Positions 44,578 to 54,873 of a stretch of 64,000 nt of DNA are shown in pieces. A program made the translations under genes and the position numbers. The notes under the pieces were generated by a model that was not told where the DNA came from, did not search any database, and saw only the letters and a program-made list of their open reading frames with translations. Source of the DNA: Mangrovimonas spongiae (lineage in GTDB: Bacteria; Bacteroidota; Bacteroidia; Flavobacteriales; Flavobacteriaceae). Location: NCBI RefSeq assembly GCF_003944795.1, contig NZ_RWBG01000001.1, positions 310,001-374,000 on the forward strand, in the 5' to 3' direction. Each line of letters opens with the position of its first letter. The first letter of the stretch is position 1.

Positions 44578-45771
44578 TTAAATGATTTCCAACTTTTCTC
44601 CAACTTTAACAAATGCTTTAATGGCTTTATCTAAATGTTCTTTTTCGTGTGCTGCTGATAATTGTACTCGTATCCTAGCCTTTTCTTTTGGTACCACTGG
44701 ATAGAAGAAACCTATTACATAAATTCCTTCTTTAAGTAACATATTAGCCATGGTTTGCGATAGCTTAGCATCATAAAGCATAACAGGAACTATGGCAGAA
44801 TCGCCATCAATGATATCAAAACCTGCTTGTTTAAGCCCGTTTTTAAAATAGTTTGTGTTCCATTCTAGTTTGTCTCTTAGCTCGGTATTGTTAGAAAGCA
44901 TATCGAAAACCTTAATTGAAGCGCCTACAATTGCTGGTGCTAATGAATTAGAGAATAAGTATGGTCTTGAACGTTGACGCAACATTTCTATAATTTCTTT
45001 TTTCCCTGTTGTATAACCTCCCATAGCGCCACCTAAAGCTTTTCCAAGTGTTCCTGTGATAATGTCTATGCGCCCCATAACACCTTTTTCTTCTAAGGTT
45101 CCGCGACCTGTTTCGCCTATAAAACCAGCAGCATGACATTCGTCAATCATTACAAGGGCATCGTATTTATCGGCTAAATCGCAGATTTTATCTAATGGTG
45201 CTACCAATCCATCCATAGAAAATACGCCATCTGTAACTATAATTTTAAACCTTGCGCCATTTTCATTTGCTGCTATTAGTTGTTTTTCAAGGTCTGCCAT
45301 GTCGTTATTTTGGTAACGGTATCTAGCAGCTTTGCATAAACGAACACCATCGATAATAGAGGCGTGGTTTAAAGAGTCGGAAATTATTGCATCTTCTTTA
45401 GTTAATAAAGGTTCGAACACACCGCCGTTAGCATCGAAAGCTGCTGCATAAAGAATAGTGTCTTCGGTTTGGTAAAACTCGGCAATTTTTTGTTCAAGGG
45501 TTTTATGAATGTCTTGAGTTCCGCAAATAAATCGTACCGAAGACATACCAAAACCATGGGTATCCATAGTGTCTTTAGCAGCTTGAATCACGTCTGGGTG
45601 ATTACTTAACCCTAAATAATTGTTAGCGCAGAAGTTTAGAACTTTTTCCCCTGTGTTTAAAGTGATTTCTGCATCTTGAGACGATGTTATAATACGTTCT
45701 TCTTTAAATAAACCATCGTCTTTTATGTGTTGTAATTCTTCTTGTAAGTAGTCTTTTATTTTTCCGTACAT
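44578..45771 (-). CDS. kbl: Glycine C-acetyltransferase (2-amino-3-ketobutyrate CoA ligase)
   Basis: PLP enzyme of threonine catabolism, splitting 2-amino-3-ketobutyrate with CoA to glycine and acetyl-CoA. The 397-residue protein has the alpha-oxoamine-synthase motifs [57 protein letters not shown], and the PLP Lys in [17 protein letters not shown] near residue 244. No threonine dehydrogenase is adjacent; the product of addA lies 22 bases upstream. A full -7 match on the minus strand (TAAATTTG, 45789-45796) overlaps the addA stop, so kbl may have its own promoter. Confidence 0.94.
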   Translation of the reverse strand: MYGKIKDYLQEELQHIKDDGLFKEERIITSSQDAEITLNTGEKVLNFCANNYLGLSNHPDVIQAAKDTMDTHGFGMSSVRFICGTQDIHKTLEQKIAEFYQTEDTILYAAAFDANGGVFEPLLTKEDAIISDSLNHASIIDGVRLCKAARYRYQNNDMADLEKQLIAANENGARFKIIVTDGVFSMDGLVAPLDKICDLADKYDALVMIDECHAAGFIGETGRGTLEEKGVMGRIDIITGTLGKALGGAMGGYTTGKKEIIEMLRQRSRPYLFSNSLAPAIVGASIKVFDMLSNNTELRDKLEWNTNYFKNGLKQAGFDIIDGDSAIVPVMLYDAKLSQTMANMLLKEGIYVIGFFYPVVPKEKARIRVQLSAAHEKEHLDKAIKAFVKVGEKLEII

Positions 45772-45793
45772 GATTGTATTGTTTTTTGCAAAT

Positions 45794-48700
45794 TTATAAT
45801 TCTTTTACCGTAATATCTTGATTAATGTAAATGAGTATTTTTTTAGTTACGTTATATCCCATATCTATAAGTGCATTGTGGTAACGTTCTATTTGTACTT
45901 GATGTTTTTCTTCTTCTTGCCCTGTTTTATAATCGAGAATGGTAACATCTTGGTTTTTATCAATGGTTAATCTATCGGGTCTTAAAATAGTTCCATCTTT
46001 AGTTATAATATCTTTTTCGTTGTAAATGACTTGTTGGTTGCTAAAATAGGTTGTTAATTTTGGATGATTAATAATTTGTAAAACCATTTCTTGTAGCTCG
46101 AGTTCTTGTGTTGGTGTTATTTTGCCTTTAGTTATATAGTCTTTAAAAACAAGAGGCACATCTTTTTGGGTTTTAATATTAGCCATAATATTATGGATTA
46201 AATTCCCCTTTTCAATAGCAGCTTCCTGATTAGTGTCCCACAAATATCCAGAGTTGGTGACTATTTTTAAACGGTGTTGTTCTCTAGGGGTCGATATAAA
46301 TCTTTCTAATGTTTTGGTGGTTTGCTTATTTTTAGGTTGAAGCGTTCTTTTAGAGTCTCCAAAGGAGTATTCGGTTTCATTATCATTCCACAAGTGGTTT
46401 GCTTTAAGGTAATTAATTAGTAAGCCAGAATATTTTTTAATGTTTTCCTGATTTTTTCTATCGAAGTCTAGTTCTGAAATAACGTATAACTGTTCTACGG
46501 CACGCGTTAAAACGACATAAAGTAAGTTTATCGCGTCTAGTTCAAGTTCAGATTGATAGTTTGTATACAGCTGTTGTCCTATATTACCGTAGGTTTCAAG
46601 TTCTTTATTCTTGTTAATATATATGCATGGTAGTCCATGAAACTCTTCTGGATTTAAAGGAAACCAGACTTTAGGAGATAAATCGAAATAAACGTCTTGA
46701 TTTGCATAAGGAAAAATAACCACAGGAAACTCTAATCCTTTCGATTTATGAATGGTCATAATCTGGATGGCATTACTTTGTTGCGGCGCGGCAATACTGA
46801 GCTTGTCTTTTTTTCTGTCCCAAAGCTCTAAAAATCCAGAAATACTAGCATCGTGTTTATGTGAATAATCTAAAATCTCGTCGAGAAAAAATTGAACGTA
46901 TGCATTAGGTTTTTCACATAAATTGAAAGCTCTTATAATACTTTCGGTTGCTTCGTAAATAGGAAGACTTGAAACATCATTAAAATTAAAAGTTATTTGA
47001 TTTTCACATAGTTGGTTAAATGCATCTACAGGATTTAAATCTATGTATTGGGCATAAAAATTATGCTTATCGTTAATATTTAAAATATGTTCTGCAATGA
47101 AGGTTAGTGTCGCAAATTTTGTTTCGTTGTTTTTAGGTTGTAAACTAAGCTGAAACATATCAACAATAAATAAAACCTCTGATGCATTGCTTAGTAATAA
47201 CGATTCCGATGAGACAACATTCAAACCTTCATTATTTAAGTACTCGGCAATAGCAACACCTTCTTTTCCTTTTCTAGTAATAATACAAATGTCGCCAAGT
47301 GCAAAATTTTCTTTAAGAGCTTTCTGTACTATTTGTAGTGTTTTTTCACAATGTAATTCATCTTTGTCTTGATCTTTTACATCTAAAAAGCTGAGTTCTA
47401 CATATCCTGTTTCTTGTATAGAAGTTTTTTGCTCACTAGCTTGATATATGGCTGCATGATTGGGATTTGAAAATACAAAGCCAGAAAGGTGTTTAAATAA
47501 CGTATTGTTAAACTCTACAATAGTTTTGGTGCTCCTAAAGTTATAGTCTAAAGATTTTTCTTTAGCGTTAACCTGAAAGGGATTTACGGTTTTTGTATAC
47601 AGATCTATAAATTGCTCTGCGCGTCCGCCACGCCAACGATAAATGGCTTGTTTGGCATCACCAACTAACATGGCTGTTCCTGTTTCACCTTTTAAATTTT
47701 CGTTAGATAGCGCATGACTTATTAAAGGCGTTAAATTAGTCCATTGTAATATGGAGGTGTCTTGAAATTCATCGATAAAATAATGTTTAAACTTTTCGCC
47801 AAGACGCTCGTAAATAAAAGGTGCTGGTTGCTGTTTAATTTCGTTGTGTATAATGGTGTTAAATTCTGAAATTAATAATAAATCGTCCTCTTTTTTAATA
47901 TTATCTAAAGTTTCGCTAATAGCATGTATTACTGATAGTGGCGTTATGTTTTTTATGCAGTTTTTAAGAAAATTATACTCGGTAATAGCTGTTTTTGTTG
48001 TTTCGAAAAAAGCCGCTAATTGTGGCTGTATTTCGTTAATAGTATTAGCAACCATATCGGGTACGCGTTTGGGGTAAAGCGTATTGTTTTCTACTAAATC
48101 TTTTTGCCATGCAGCAGTAAATTCGTCTTTAAAATTCTTGTTAGAAAGTTTTGTAAAGTACTTTGGGAGTGAGCCGCGGCTAAAATCGTTATGTTCTAAA
48201 CTTGCTGCTTCAATAAGTTCTAAAGCATTTTTTGCCTGATTAATAATATAATTACTCTTTTCTTTTTGTGTTTTAAGTAAAGCTGTTTTAAGATTGGCAA
48301 AATCTGTAACGGTTTTTCCTTTAAGCTCGTTTATATAAGGAATGTCGTTTTCGTTAATTAAAAGTTTTGCTATCTGATTAAAATCGTAAGCAATATTCCA
48401 GCTTCTGTCGTCATCGGCTTTTTCAATAGCAAAATCAACTAATATTTTGGTTAGTTCTTTATTCGTTCCAGCTTCTTCAATAAGTAAATCAACGGCTTTT
48501 CCTAATAAATAGGTTGTGTCTAGTTCTACTTCAAAGTTAACAGGCAGTTTTAAATCATGAGCAAACGTTCTTATAAGTCTATGGTTAAATTTATCTATGG
48601 TTGAAATATCAAAAGCCGCATAATTGTGAACCATAGTTTGCAGCAGTTTTTTAGACTTTTCGTGGAGTTCTTCGGATGAGATACGAAGTTCCTGTGTTAA

Positions 48701-48943
48701 ATCATTAAACATAGGGTGGTTTGCCATTAGAATGCTTTCTTCAGAAAAAAGCTTTAGCGTTTCTATAATACGCGATTTCATTTCGTTAACAGCTTTATTG
48801 GTAAAGGTTAACGCTAAAAGTGTTCTAAATTTTAAGGCGCTATTAGAAGCCAAAATAATTTGTAAATAATTTTTTACTAGCGTATAGGTTTTTCCGCTTC
48901 CTGCCGAAGCATTATAAATGGTAAACGTATCTTGTTGTGGCAT
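45794..48943 (-). CDS. UvrD/AddA-type helicase-nuclease
   Basis: A 1049-residue SF1 helicase with the N-terminal Walker [37 protein letters not shown], the Walker B DEFQDTS near residue 390, [44 protein letters not shown] and [15 protein letters not shown]. The C-terminus holds a RecB-like nuclease core ([21 protein letters not shown]). Together these make it the AddA/RecB-like subunit, acting with the AddB-like gene at 40277 in double-strand-break repair. kbl starts 22 bases after its stop. Confidence 0.92.
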   Translation of the reverse strand: MPQQDTFTIYNASAGSGKTYTLVKNYLQIILASNSALKFRTLLALTFTNKAVNEMKSRIIETLKLFSEESILMANHPMFNDLTQELRISSEELHEKSKKLLQTMVHNYAAFDISTIDKFNHRLIRTFAHDLKLPVNFEVELDTTYLLGKAVDLLIEEAGTNKELTKILVDFAIEKADDDRSWNIAYDFNQIAKLLINENDIPYINELKGKTVTDFANLKTALLKTQKEKSNYIINQAKNALELIEAASLEHNDFSRGSLPKYFTKLSNKNFKDEFTAAWQKDLVENNTLYPKRVPDMVANTINEIQPQLAAFFETTKTAITEYNFLKNCIKNITPLSVIHAISETLDNIKKEDDLLLISEFNTIIHNEIKQQPAPFIYERLGEKFKHYFIDEFQDTSILQWTNLTPLISHALSNENLKGETGTAMLVGDAKQAIYRWRGGRAEQFIDLYTKTVNPFQVNAKEKSLDYNFRSTKTIVEFNNTLFKHLSGFVFSNPNHAAIYQASEQKTSIQETGYVELSFLDVKDQDKDELHCEKTLQIVQKALKENFALGDICIITRKGKEGVAIAEYLNNEGLNVVSSESLLLSNASEVLFIVDMFQLSLQPKNNETKFATLTFIAEHILNINDKHNFYAQYIDLNPVDAFNQLCENQITFNFNDVSSLPIYEATESIIRAFNLCEKPNAYVQFFLDEILDYSHKHDASISGFLELWDRKKDKLSIAAPQQSNAIQIMTIHKSKGLEFPVVIFPYANQDVYFDLSPKVWFPLNPEEFHGLPCIYINKNKELETYGNIGQQLYTNYQSELELDAINLLYVVLTRAVEQLYVISELDFDRKNQENIKKYSGLLINYLKANHLWNDNETEYSFGDSKRTLQPKNKQTTKTLERFISTPREQHRLKIVTNSGYLWDTNQEAAIEKGNLIHNIMANIKTQKDVPLVFKDYITKGKITPTQELELQEMVLQIINHPKLTTYFSNQQVIYNEKDIITKDGTILRPDRLTIDKNQDVTILDYKTGQEEEKHQVQIERYHNALIDMGYNVTKKILIYINQDITVKEL

Positions 48944-49009
48944 TTACTAAAATCTTTTGGTACAAGATAAAAACAATCAATAACTTCATAACAATTTATT
49001 ATTTTCAAT

Positions 49010-49043
49010 TTGTCTATAAAATCCTCAATAATCATTAAATTTG
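49010..49043 (+). promoter_or_regulatory. Promoter of sodA
   Basis: TTG at 49010-49012, a 23-base spacer, then TAAATTTG at 49036-49043 (full match), about 39 bases before the ATG. Confidence 0.55.
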
Positions 49044-49082
49044 GCTTAAGAATTAAGTTTAATCACTAAAACATAACATATT

Positions 49083-49691
49083 ATGGCTTTTGAATTACCA
49101 AAATTAAAATACGCATACGACGCATTAGAACCACATATTGATGCTCGTACTATGGAAATACATCACACAAAACATCATAACGGCTATACCACTAAGTTAA
49201 ATGCTGCTATTGAAGGCACAGATTTAGAAGGAAAAAGTATAGAAGATATTCTTACAAATTTAGATATGAGTAATGCTGCTGTTAGAAATAACGGTGGTGG
49301 GTTTTACAACCACTCATTATTTTGGGAGGTGATGAATCCTGAAGGAAAAGGACGTTTGTCTGGCGAGTTAAAAGACGCTATAGAAGACGCTTTTGGATCT
49401 GTAGAGGCTTTTAAAGACGCTTTTAGCAAAGCTGCAGCAACACAATTTGGTTCTGGATGGGCTTGGTTGTGTGTGCACAAAGGTGGTAAAGTTGAAGTAT
49501 GCTCCACGCCAAACCAAGACAATCCATTAATGCCAGATGTAACTTGCCAAGGAACACCTATATTAGGATTAGATGTTTGGGAACATGCTTATTATTTAAA
49601 CTATCAAAATAGAAGACCAGATTACATTGAGGCATTTTTTAACGTAATTAATTGGAACGAAGTAGAACGTCGTTATGCTGAGGCTAAATAA
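49083..49691 (+). CDS. sodA: Superoxide dismutase, Mn-type signature (Mn/Fe family)
   Basis: Detoxifies superoxide in the cytoplasm. The 202-residue length and the metal ligands fit: HHTKHHNGY (first His), NHSLFWEVM (second His), [11 protein letters not shown] (Asp and last His). [11 protein letters not shown] and the later TPNQDNPLM place it with Mn-type enzymes, which carry the outer-sphere Gln in the C-terminal half (NQD-P-L), but some Bacteroidota members are cambialistic. The family signature DVWEHAYY is perfect. It is monocistronic, with its own terminator. Confidence 0.95.
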   Translation: MAFELPKLKYAYDALEPHIDARTMEIHHTKHHNGYTTKLNAAIEGTDLEGKSIEDILTNLDMSNAAVRNNGGGFYNHSLFWEVMNPEGKGRLSGELKDAIEDAFGSVEAFKDAFSKAAATQFGSGWAWLCVHKGGKVEVCSTPNQDNPLMPDVTCQGTPILGLDVWEHAYYLNYQNRRPDYIEAFFNVINWNEVERRYAEAK

Positions 49692-49711
49692 CCACACGTT
49701 CTTAATAGAAT

Positions 49712-49746
49712 AAAAAAGCAAACCATTTTTGGTTTGCTTTTTTTTA
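49712..49746 (+). terminator. Terminator of sodA
   Basis: AAGCAAACC, a short loop, GGTTTGCTT and a T run. Confidence 0.9.
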
Positions 49747-49771
49747 TTTCAATATAAATATTTTTAAAATG

Positions 49772-49842
49772 AAAAAAGGTGAACAAGTGTTCACCTTTTT
49801 TGCCCCAAATCTACCATAAACTTAACCTACTTATGTTATGGT
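49772..49842 (-). ncRNA. Candidate small RNA / structured element, copy A
   Basis: Read on the minus strand: ACCATAA...TTATGGT hairpin, AGATTTGGGGC, then GGTGAACA/TGTTCACC terminator hairpin with six T. A minus-strand TAAATTTG (full -7 match) starts 13 bases upstream of the first stem. Its sister copy keeps the terminator stem with a compensatory pair change. An unrelated 8-codon frame (stop TGA) is not conserved in copy B. Confidence 0.5.
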
Positions 49843-49969
49843 GGCAACAAATTTATGGAATAGGGTAAAACCGATTAAAAATATTGGATAAACTACTTAT
49901 AAATCAGTCTAAAAGTTAAAAAGTTGCGTTGAAACTGGTGATTTTTTATAAAATAGACAGGGTTTTAAT

Positions 49970-50041
49970 AAAAAAGGCGAACAAGATGTTCGCCTTTTTT
50001 GCCCCAAATCTACCATGAACTTAACCTACTTATGTTATGGT
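49970..50041 (-). ncRNA. Candidate small RNA / structured element, copy B
   Basis: As copy A but with GGCGAACA/TGTTCGCC, so a T-A pair is replaced by C-G. The upper hairpin keeps its pairing with one G-U. A minus-strand TACCTTAG (7 of 8) sits near the position of the copy A promoter box. In addition AAATCTACC (50006-50014) can pair with GGTAGATTT (50050-50058), an outer stem not present in copy A. Confidence 0.5.
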
Positions 50042-50152
50042 ATTACTAAGGTAGATTTTATTAAATTAAGTTGCGTTAAAAAATAGATAAAACGCTATTT
50101 TATTAGCCAAACAGTTTGTTTTGTAGGATAAAGTGTATATGCAACTCTCTGA

Positions 50153-52051
50153 TTAGTAAGCTCTTTCTTTGTTTCCTTCGTAAAAATTAATAAACGCTCT
50201 ATTAACAACACGATTTCCACCAACAGTAGGATAATTACCTGTAAAATACCAGTCGCCCAAATTTTTAGGACAGGCTTTATGAAGGTTATCTACAGGTTGG
50301 AAAATGGTTTCTACCTTAGCATTTACTGTATCATCTGAAATAAGTTGTGCTATTTTATTAGAAATCTCATCGTCTGTAAATTGCTTGTATAGATCTTTTA
50401 CAAAGTTTCTTACGTCTTTATCTTCTAAGTTTACTTGAGCTTTACATTTATCGTAAACTTCTTTTACTAAGTGATATTTATTATTTTCTTCTAATAATTC
50501 TAACATAGCTCTAAAAGCAATTAAGTCTTCTAGCCTAGCCATATCAATACCGTAGCAATCTGGGTAACGAATTTGAGGAGCCGATGATACCACAACAATT
50601 TTCTTTGGACTCAAGCGATCCATCATTTTTATAATACTCTTTTTTAATGTGGTACCTCGTACAATACTATCGTCTATAATAACAAGATTGTCGGTAGGTT
50701 TAATAACACCGTACGTTACATCGTAAACGTGAGCTACTAAATCGTCACGGCTACTATCTTCGGTAATAAAGGTTCGTAGTTTAACATCTTTAATAGCAAT
50801 TTTTTCAATGCGAGGTCTTTCAGAAAGTATATCGGTAACTTGATCTGCAGATAATTGCCCATTTCCATCTAAAATGGCTTGGGTTTTCTTTTCGTTTAAA
50901 TGGGCTTCTACCGTTTCAATCATTCCAAAAAAGGAGGTTTCAGCTGTATTAGGAATATAGGAAAACACTGTGTTTTTTGTGTCGTTTTCTATAGATTCTA
51001 ATACTTTAGGCATAAGTAGTTTTCCTAGTTCTTTACGCTCTTGGTATATTTCAGCATCGCTACCTCTAGAAAAATAAATACGTTCAAAAGAACACGCTTT
51101 TCTTTCCAGTGGTTCTATAATTTTTTTAATAGCGACTTCGCCAGATTTTTTTGTAATTATGGCATGCCCAGGATCTAATTCTTTAACGTCGTCAAAATCT
51201 ACATTAAAAACAGTTTGAATAACAGGACGCTCAGAGGCAACTACAACAACTTCATCATCTTTGTAGTAATATGCGGGGCGAATTCCAGCAGGATCGCGGA
51301 GTACAAACGAGTCGCCATGCCCAAGTAGCCCAGCCATAGCATAACCTCCATCCCAATCCTTAGAGGCTTTTCTTAAAATTTTAGCAACATTTAAACGTTC
51401 AGCAATTAAAGGCGAACATTCATTTTTACTATAACCTTCTTTTTTAAGCTTCTTATATATTTTTGATACAGCATCATCTAAAAAATGACCAATTTTTTCC
51501 ATTATAGTAATGGTGTCGGCTTTTTCTTTTGGGTGCTGGCCGAGTTTAACCAATTTATCGAATAGTTGATTAACATTGGTCATATTAAAGTTACCTGCAA
51601 CAATTAAGTTACGGTGCATCCAGTTGTTTTGACGTAAAAACGGATGAACACTTTCCACGCTATTTTTTCCAAAGGTGCCATAACGCACATGTCCTAAAAG
51701 GACTTCGCCAACATACGGAATGTGTCTTTTTTGTAGCGCAACATCGTTAGCGTATTCTGGGTGCTCGGCAAGTTCTTTATTAATGCGCTCGTTAATTTGA
51801 CCAAAAATATCTTGTATGGGTTGTTGTGCTATAGAGCGTACTCGGCTAATGTAGCGTTCGCCAGGTTGGGTGTCTAGTTTTATGCTTGCAAATCCAGCAC
51901 CATCCTGACCACGATTGTGCTGTTTTTCCATCATTAAGTACATTTTATTTACGCCATAAAAAGCGCTACCGTACTTTTCTTTGTAGTATTCTAAGGGTTT
52001 TAAAAGCCTTATTTGTGCAATTCCGCATTCGTGTTTAAGTGCGTCGCTCAT
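50153..52051 (-). CDS. purF: Amidophosphoribosyltransferase-like class II glutamine amidotransferase (long form)
   Basis: Transfers glutamine amide N to PRPP, the first committed purine step. At 632 residues it is longer than typical PurF (~470-505), as is one form seen in Bacteroidota. The N-terminal nucleophile Cys is in HECGIAQIRL after a short 8-residue propeptide. MEKQHNRGQDGAGFASIK, VLLGHVRYGT and LVIIDDSIVRGTTLKKS (the PRPP-binding motif) are clear. Extra length includes an extended C-terminus (CKAQVNLEDKDVRNFVKDLY...). The role as main PurF or a related amidotransferase is not decided by sequence alone. Confidence 0.85.
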   Translation of the reverse strand: MSDALKHECGIAQIRLLKPLEYYKEKYGSAFYGVNKMYLMMEKQHNRGQDGAGFASIKLDTQPGERYISRVRSIAQQPIQDIFGQINERINKELAEHPEYANDVALQKRHIPYVGEVLLGHVRYGTFGKNSVESVHPFLRQNNWMHRNLIVAGNFNMTNVNQLFDKLVKLGQHPKEKADTITIMEKIGHFLDDAVSKIYKKLKKEGYSKNECSPLIAERLNVAKILRKASKDWDGGYAMAGLLGHGDSFVLRDPAGIRPAYYYKDDEVVVVASERPVIQTVFNVDFDDVKELDPGHAIITKKSGEVAIKKIIEPLERKACSFERIYFSRGSDAEIYQERKELGKLLMPKVLESIENDTKNTVFSYIPNTAETSFFGMIETVEAHLNEKKTQAILDGNGQLSADQVTDILSERPRIEKIAIKDVKLRTFITEDSSRDDLVAHVYDVTYGVIKPTDNLVIIDDSIVRGTTLKKSIIKMMDRLSPKKIVVVSSAPQIRYPDCYGIDMARLEDLIAFRAMLELLEENNKYHLVKEVYDKCKAQVNLEDKDVRNFVKDLYKQFTDDEISNKIAQLISDDTVNAKVETIFQPVDNLHKACPKNLGDWYFTGNYPTVGGNRVVNRAFINFYEGNKERAY

Positions 52052-52082
52052 GATGTGTGTTGTGTTGTTTTGTAATGTAATT

Positions 52083-52110
52083 AAAAAACGCGCTCAATTT
52101 TGAGCGCGCC
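52083..52110 (-). terminator. Terminator of the PfkB kinase gene
   Basis: CGCGCTCAA and TTGAGCGCG around a 2-base core; on the minus strand the T run follows, just after the PfkB stop and before the purF-type ATG. Confidence 0.85.
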
Positions 52111-52113
52111 TAT

Positions 52114-53040
52114 TTATGCTAATTCGATATCGAATTGTGTTAGTTGTTTAAATTCTTGTAAGCGTTTATTTATCAAGTTTTTTTCTAGGTTTTGCATGCG
52201 CTCTGTGCCAAATTTTTCAACACAGAATGATGCTAGTGTTGATCCATAAATTACGGCTTTTTTCATGTTTTCGAAAGTGATATTATCGGTTTTTGCTAAA
52301 AAACCAATAAAACCTCCAGCAAAGGTATCGCCAGCTCCTGTTGGATCGAAAACTTCTTCTAATGGTAAAGCGGGTGCATAGAAAACATTGTCGTTATGAA
52401 ATAATAACGCCCCGTGTTCGCCTTTTTTAATCACCACATATTTAGGTCCCATGTCGTGAATTTTTCTTGCAGCAACCACTAAAGAGTATTCGCCTGTTAG
52501 TTGTCTTGCTTCTTCATCGTTAATGGTAATAACATCAACTTTGTTAATGACTTTGTGTAAGTCTTCTAAAGCATTATCCATCCAAAAATTCATAGTATCC
52601 AATACGACTAATTTTGGCTTGTTTTCCATTTGTTCTAATACACTTAATTGTACCAGTGGATGTAGATTTCCTAGCATAACATAGTCGGCATTTTTGTAGT
52701 TTTCAGGGACTACAGGATTAAAATCGGCCAGTGTGTTAAGCTCTGTGGCTAGCGTGTCTCTAGTGTTCATGTCGTTATGGTAACGACCGCTCCAAAAGAA
52801 TGTTTTTCCTTCTTTAACGATTTCAACTCCAGAAATATCGATGCTTTTATTTTGAAGTAGGTCTAGGTAATCTTGTGGAAAATCGCCGCCTACTACAGAT
52901 ACTGCTACGCTGTCAATATCAAATTGAGAGGCTGCGAGGCCTATAAAAGTAGCTGCTCCTCCTAAAATTTTATCGGTTTTGCCAAATGGTGTTTCAATAG
53001 CGTCGAAGGCTACTGTACCTACAATAACTAATTTGCTCAT
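52114..53040 (-). CDS. PfkB-family sugar/nucleoside kinase
   Basis: A 308-residue ribokinase-family enzyme. N-terminal GGAATFIGLAASQF and GGDFPQDYLDLL; the late anion hole and catalytic Asp are in DPTGAGDTFAGGFIGFLAK near residue 227; and INDEEARQLTG is typical. Phosphorylates a sugar or nucleoside with ATP; the substrate cannot be told. Upstream of the purF-type gene but separated by a terminator. Its promoter is the minus-strand TATATTTG at 53063-53070. Confidence 0.88.
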   Translation of the reverse strand: MSKLVIVGTVAFDAIETPFGKTDKILGGAATFIGLAASQFDIDSVAVSVVGGDFPQDYLDLLQNKSIDISGVEIVKEGKTFFWSGRYHNDMNTRDTLATELNTLADFNPVVPENYKNADYVMLGNLHPLVQLSVLEQMENKPKLVVLDTMNFWMDNALEDLHKVINKVDVITINDEEARQLTGEYSLVVAARKIHDMGPKYVVIKKGEHGALLFHNDNVFYAPALPLEEVFDPTGAGDTFAGGFIGFLAKTDNITFENMKKAVIYGSTLASFCVEKFGTERMQNLEKNLINKRLQEFKQLTQFDIELA

Positions 53041-53341
53041 TTATGGTGTTATGAATTTTTTGCAAATATAGTGGTTTTTTAAAGAAGAGCAGGATAATAA
53101 TTGTTTGTGGTGTATTTACTTCTTGTAAGCGATTTAATGGCGGACTTATAGATGTTATTAAAGTATTAAAAAAAGAAAAGTGACTCGGTGTAATAGAATA
53201 AAACAACCCGTATTGTCAATTATAATTTACTCATTCAATGAGTTATAGAAAAAGCCATAATAATTTTCTCTGCATCAAGAGTTTTTTAATTAAATTAGTT
53301 GTATAAGCCAAACCCTTGCATGACATATAAATTTGACGAAT
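53041..53341. promoter_or_regulatory. Divergent intergenic region of pfkB and araC-type genes
   Basis: The minus-strand -7 element TATATTTG at 53063-53070 (full match) serves the kinase. For the regulator gene no full -7 match is seen; the region is AT-rich. No RNA gene or long repeat is visible. Confidence 0.45.
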
Positions 53342-54175
53342 ATGAATAAGCTCTTTCATATATTTAAAGTAGATGCAACAGAAGCAAAACGAATTTCGGA
53401 ATTGCCAAACAAACCCCATAATCATAATTTTGAAGAGCTTCTTATAGGAATTCAAGGTGAATTAGAGCATTTTATAGACTTTGAATCTTCGAAAATTCAA
53501 GCACCTTTTGTGAGCTTTATAACCAAAGGGAAAATGCATAGAGTACTGCCAAAACCTATAAATGGTAACTGTGAAATTTGGGGTATTCGGTTTAAAAGCG
53601 AATTTATACCAGAAACTACATTTCAATTGTATGCGCTGTATCATAACCAAGCCAATATAAAATTAAAAAAAGACAATTGTTTTCAACGGCTGATTACCAT
53701 TTGCAAAATGATGTTTGATGAAACACAGCAAGAACAACCTGACTATGCTATAATCCGACAGCTATTAAGTGTACTTTTAACAATGATTGAGTCCGAAAGA
53801 AAAAAAATGCTTCCAACAGATGAAACCACCCAAAAAACACAACACATTTCGTTCGGCAATTTTTTAAGCATTCTAGAAGAAAATTATCATAGGCCTGTAG
53901 GAGTAGAATTTTACGCAGAAAAACTATTTATGTCCTCGAGAAACCTAAACATAATTTGCCAAAATATCCTAGAGCAAAGCGTTTCAGAAATTATAGAAAC
54001 TCGAAAATTAATCGAAGCCAAAAACCTGTTAATTTCTACCAACAAAACAGTTGCCGAAATAGCCTATGAGTTAGGGTACAACGAGGGGTCTTATTTCTCT
54101 AAAGTATTTAAAAAGAAGTCTGGGCAATCGCCAGGAGACTTCCGCGAAGAGATGCAAAACACGCTTATTTCCTAA
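53342..54175 (+). CDS. AraC-family transcriptional regulator
   Basis: Started at ATG 53342 (MNKLFHIFKV), 277 residues; a TTG nine bases upstream also lies in frame. The N-terminal ~150 residues are a cupin-like ligand domain (KPHNHNFEELLIGIQGELEHFIDF). The C-terminal two-HTH AraC domain (~180-275) has FYAEKLFMSSRNLNIICQ, then IETRKLIEAKNLL, and the second helix-turn-helix VAEIAYELGYNEGSYFSKVFKKKSGQSPGDFR. It likely controls the following SnoaL-like and dioxygenase genes, which run in the same direction. Confidence 0.92.
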   Translation: MNKLFHIFKVDATEAKRISELPNKPHNHNFEELLIGIQGELEHFIDFESSKIQAPFVSFITKGKMHRVLPKPINGNCEIWGIRFKSEFIPETTFQLYALYHNQANIKLKKDNCFQRLITICKMMFDETQQEQPDYAIIRQLLSVLLTMIESERKKMLPTDETTQKTQHISFGNFLSILEENYHRPVGVEFYAEKLFMSSRNLNIICQNILEQSVSEIIETRKLIEAKNLLISTNKTVAEIAYELGYNEGSYFSKVFKKKSGQSPGDFREEMQNTLIS

Positions 54176-54261
54176 AATTACCCTAAGACTTCCGAAAAGT
54201 GTAAAAAATAAAGCATCATTTGTACGCATCTTTGCAATGTCAATATTAAACACTATTCAAA

Positions 54262-54843
54262 ATGAAAACAAATTTTAAAACATTAAGTAAAGTATTAGCT
54301 GTTGTAGGTTTTACAGTGTTTTTAACTAACTGTACAAACAATAGCGCAGAATTGCAATCTAAAATAGAAACTTTAGAAGCCGAATTACAAAGTTATAAAG
54401 ATGCCGAAACAAAAACTCAACAACGCTTAATGGTTTTTGATACGCTAGACTACGAATTTTATACAAATCAAAAATGGGATAAATTTAGTCATAGTCATGC
54501 TAACGATATTGTTGTTTATAATGCAGATGGAAGCATTAGCAAAGGGTTATATCCAGCACATATTAACGATTTAAAACCTATGTTTGTATTTGCACCTGAT
54601 ACTCGTATAGAAAATCATCCTGTAAAGTTTGGAAATGGCGATTGGACAGCTGTTATAGGAGAGTTAAAAGGAACTTTTACAGAGCCAATGCCAATTGGTG
54701 AAGGGAAAACAATTGCTCCTACAGGTAAAAAATTCAAATTAAGAATGGCAACCATAGCCCATTGGAAAGATGGCAAAATGACAGAGGAGTATTTATTTTA
54801 CGACAACCAAGATTTTATGAAACAAATTGGACTAGCTCAATAA
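54262..54843 (+). CDS. SnoaL/NTF2-like lipoprotein
   Basis: A 193-residue protein with signal peptide and lipobox-like Cys (VVGFTVFLTNCTNN). A short coiled-coil (SAELQSKIETLEAELQSYKDAE) follows, then a SnoaL-like cone-shaped domain (LDYEFYTNQKWDKFSHSHANDIVVYNADGS, ...RMATIAHWKDGKMTEEYLFYDNQDFMKQIGL). The end matches polyketide-cyclase/ester-cyclase-like proteins. It probably sits at the envelope facing the periplasm. Catalytic residues are not clearly identifiable. It is followed 30 bases later by the DODA-type gene. Confidence 0.82.
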   Translation: MKTNFKTLSKVLAVVGFTVFLTNCTNNSAELQSKIETLEAELQSYKDAETKTQQRLMVFDTLDYEFYTNQKWDKFSHSHANDIVVYNADGSISKGLYPAHINDLKPMFVFAPDTRIENHPVKFGNGDWTAVIGELKGTFTEPMPIGEGKTIAPTGKKFKLRMATIAHWKDGKMTEEYLFYDNQDFMKQIGLAQ

Positions 54844-54873
54844 AATAAAAGTAAACCTTGAAAACATTGCTCT

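Larger units (their letters stand above)
49747..50152. other. Gene-poor region with a duplicated structured element
   Basis: No convincing protein gene. It holds two ~71-base direct copies (49772-49842 and 49970-50041), each with two hairpins. A 10-base repeat AAGTTGCGTT occurs at 49921-49930 and 50068-50077. The rest is AT-rich spacer before the purF-type stop. Confidence 0.6.

Noticed and set aside
49795-49821. Eight-codon minus-strand frame (MVDLGQKR) in the structured element
   Set aside because: Copy B loses the stop through the same base change that keeps the hairpin, so the peptide is not conserved.
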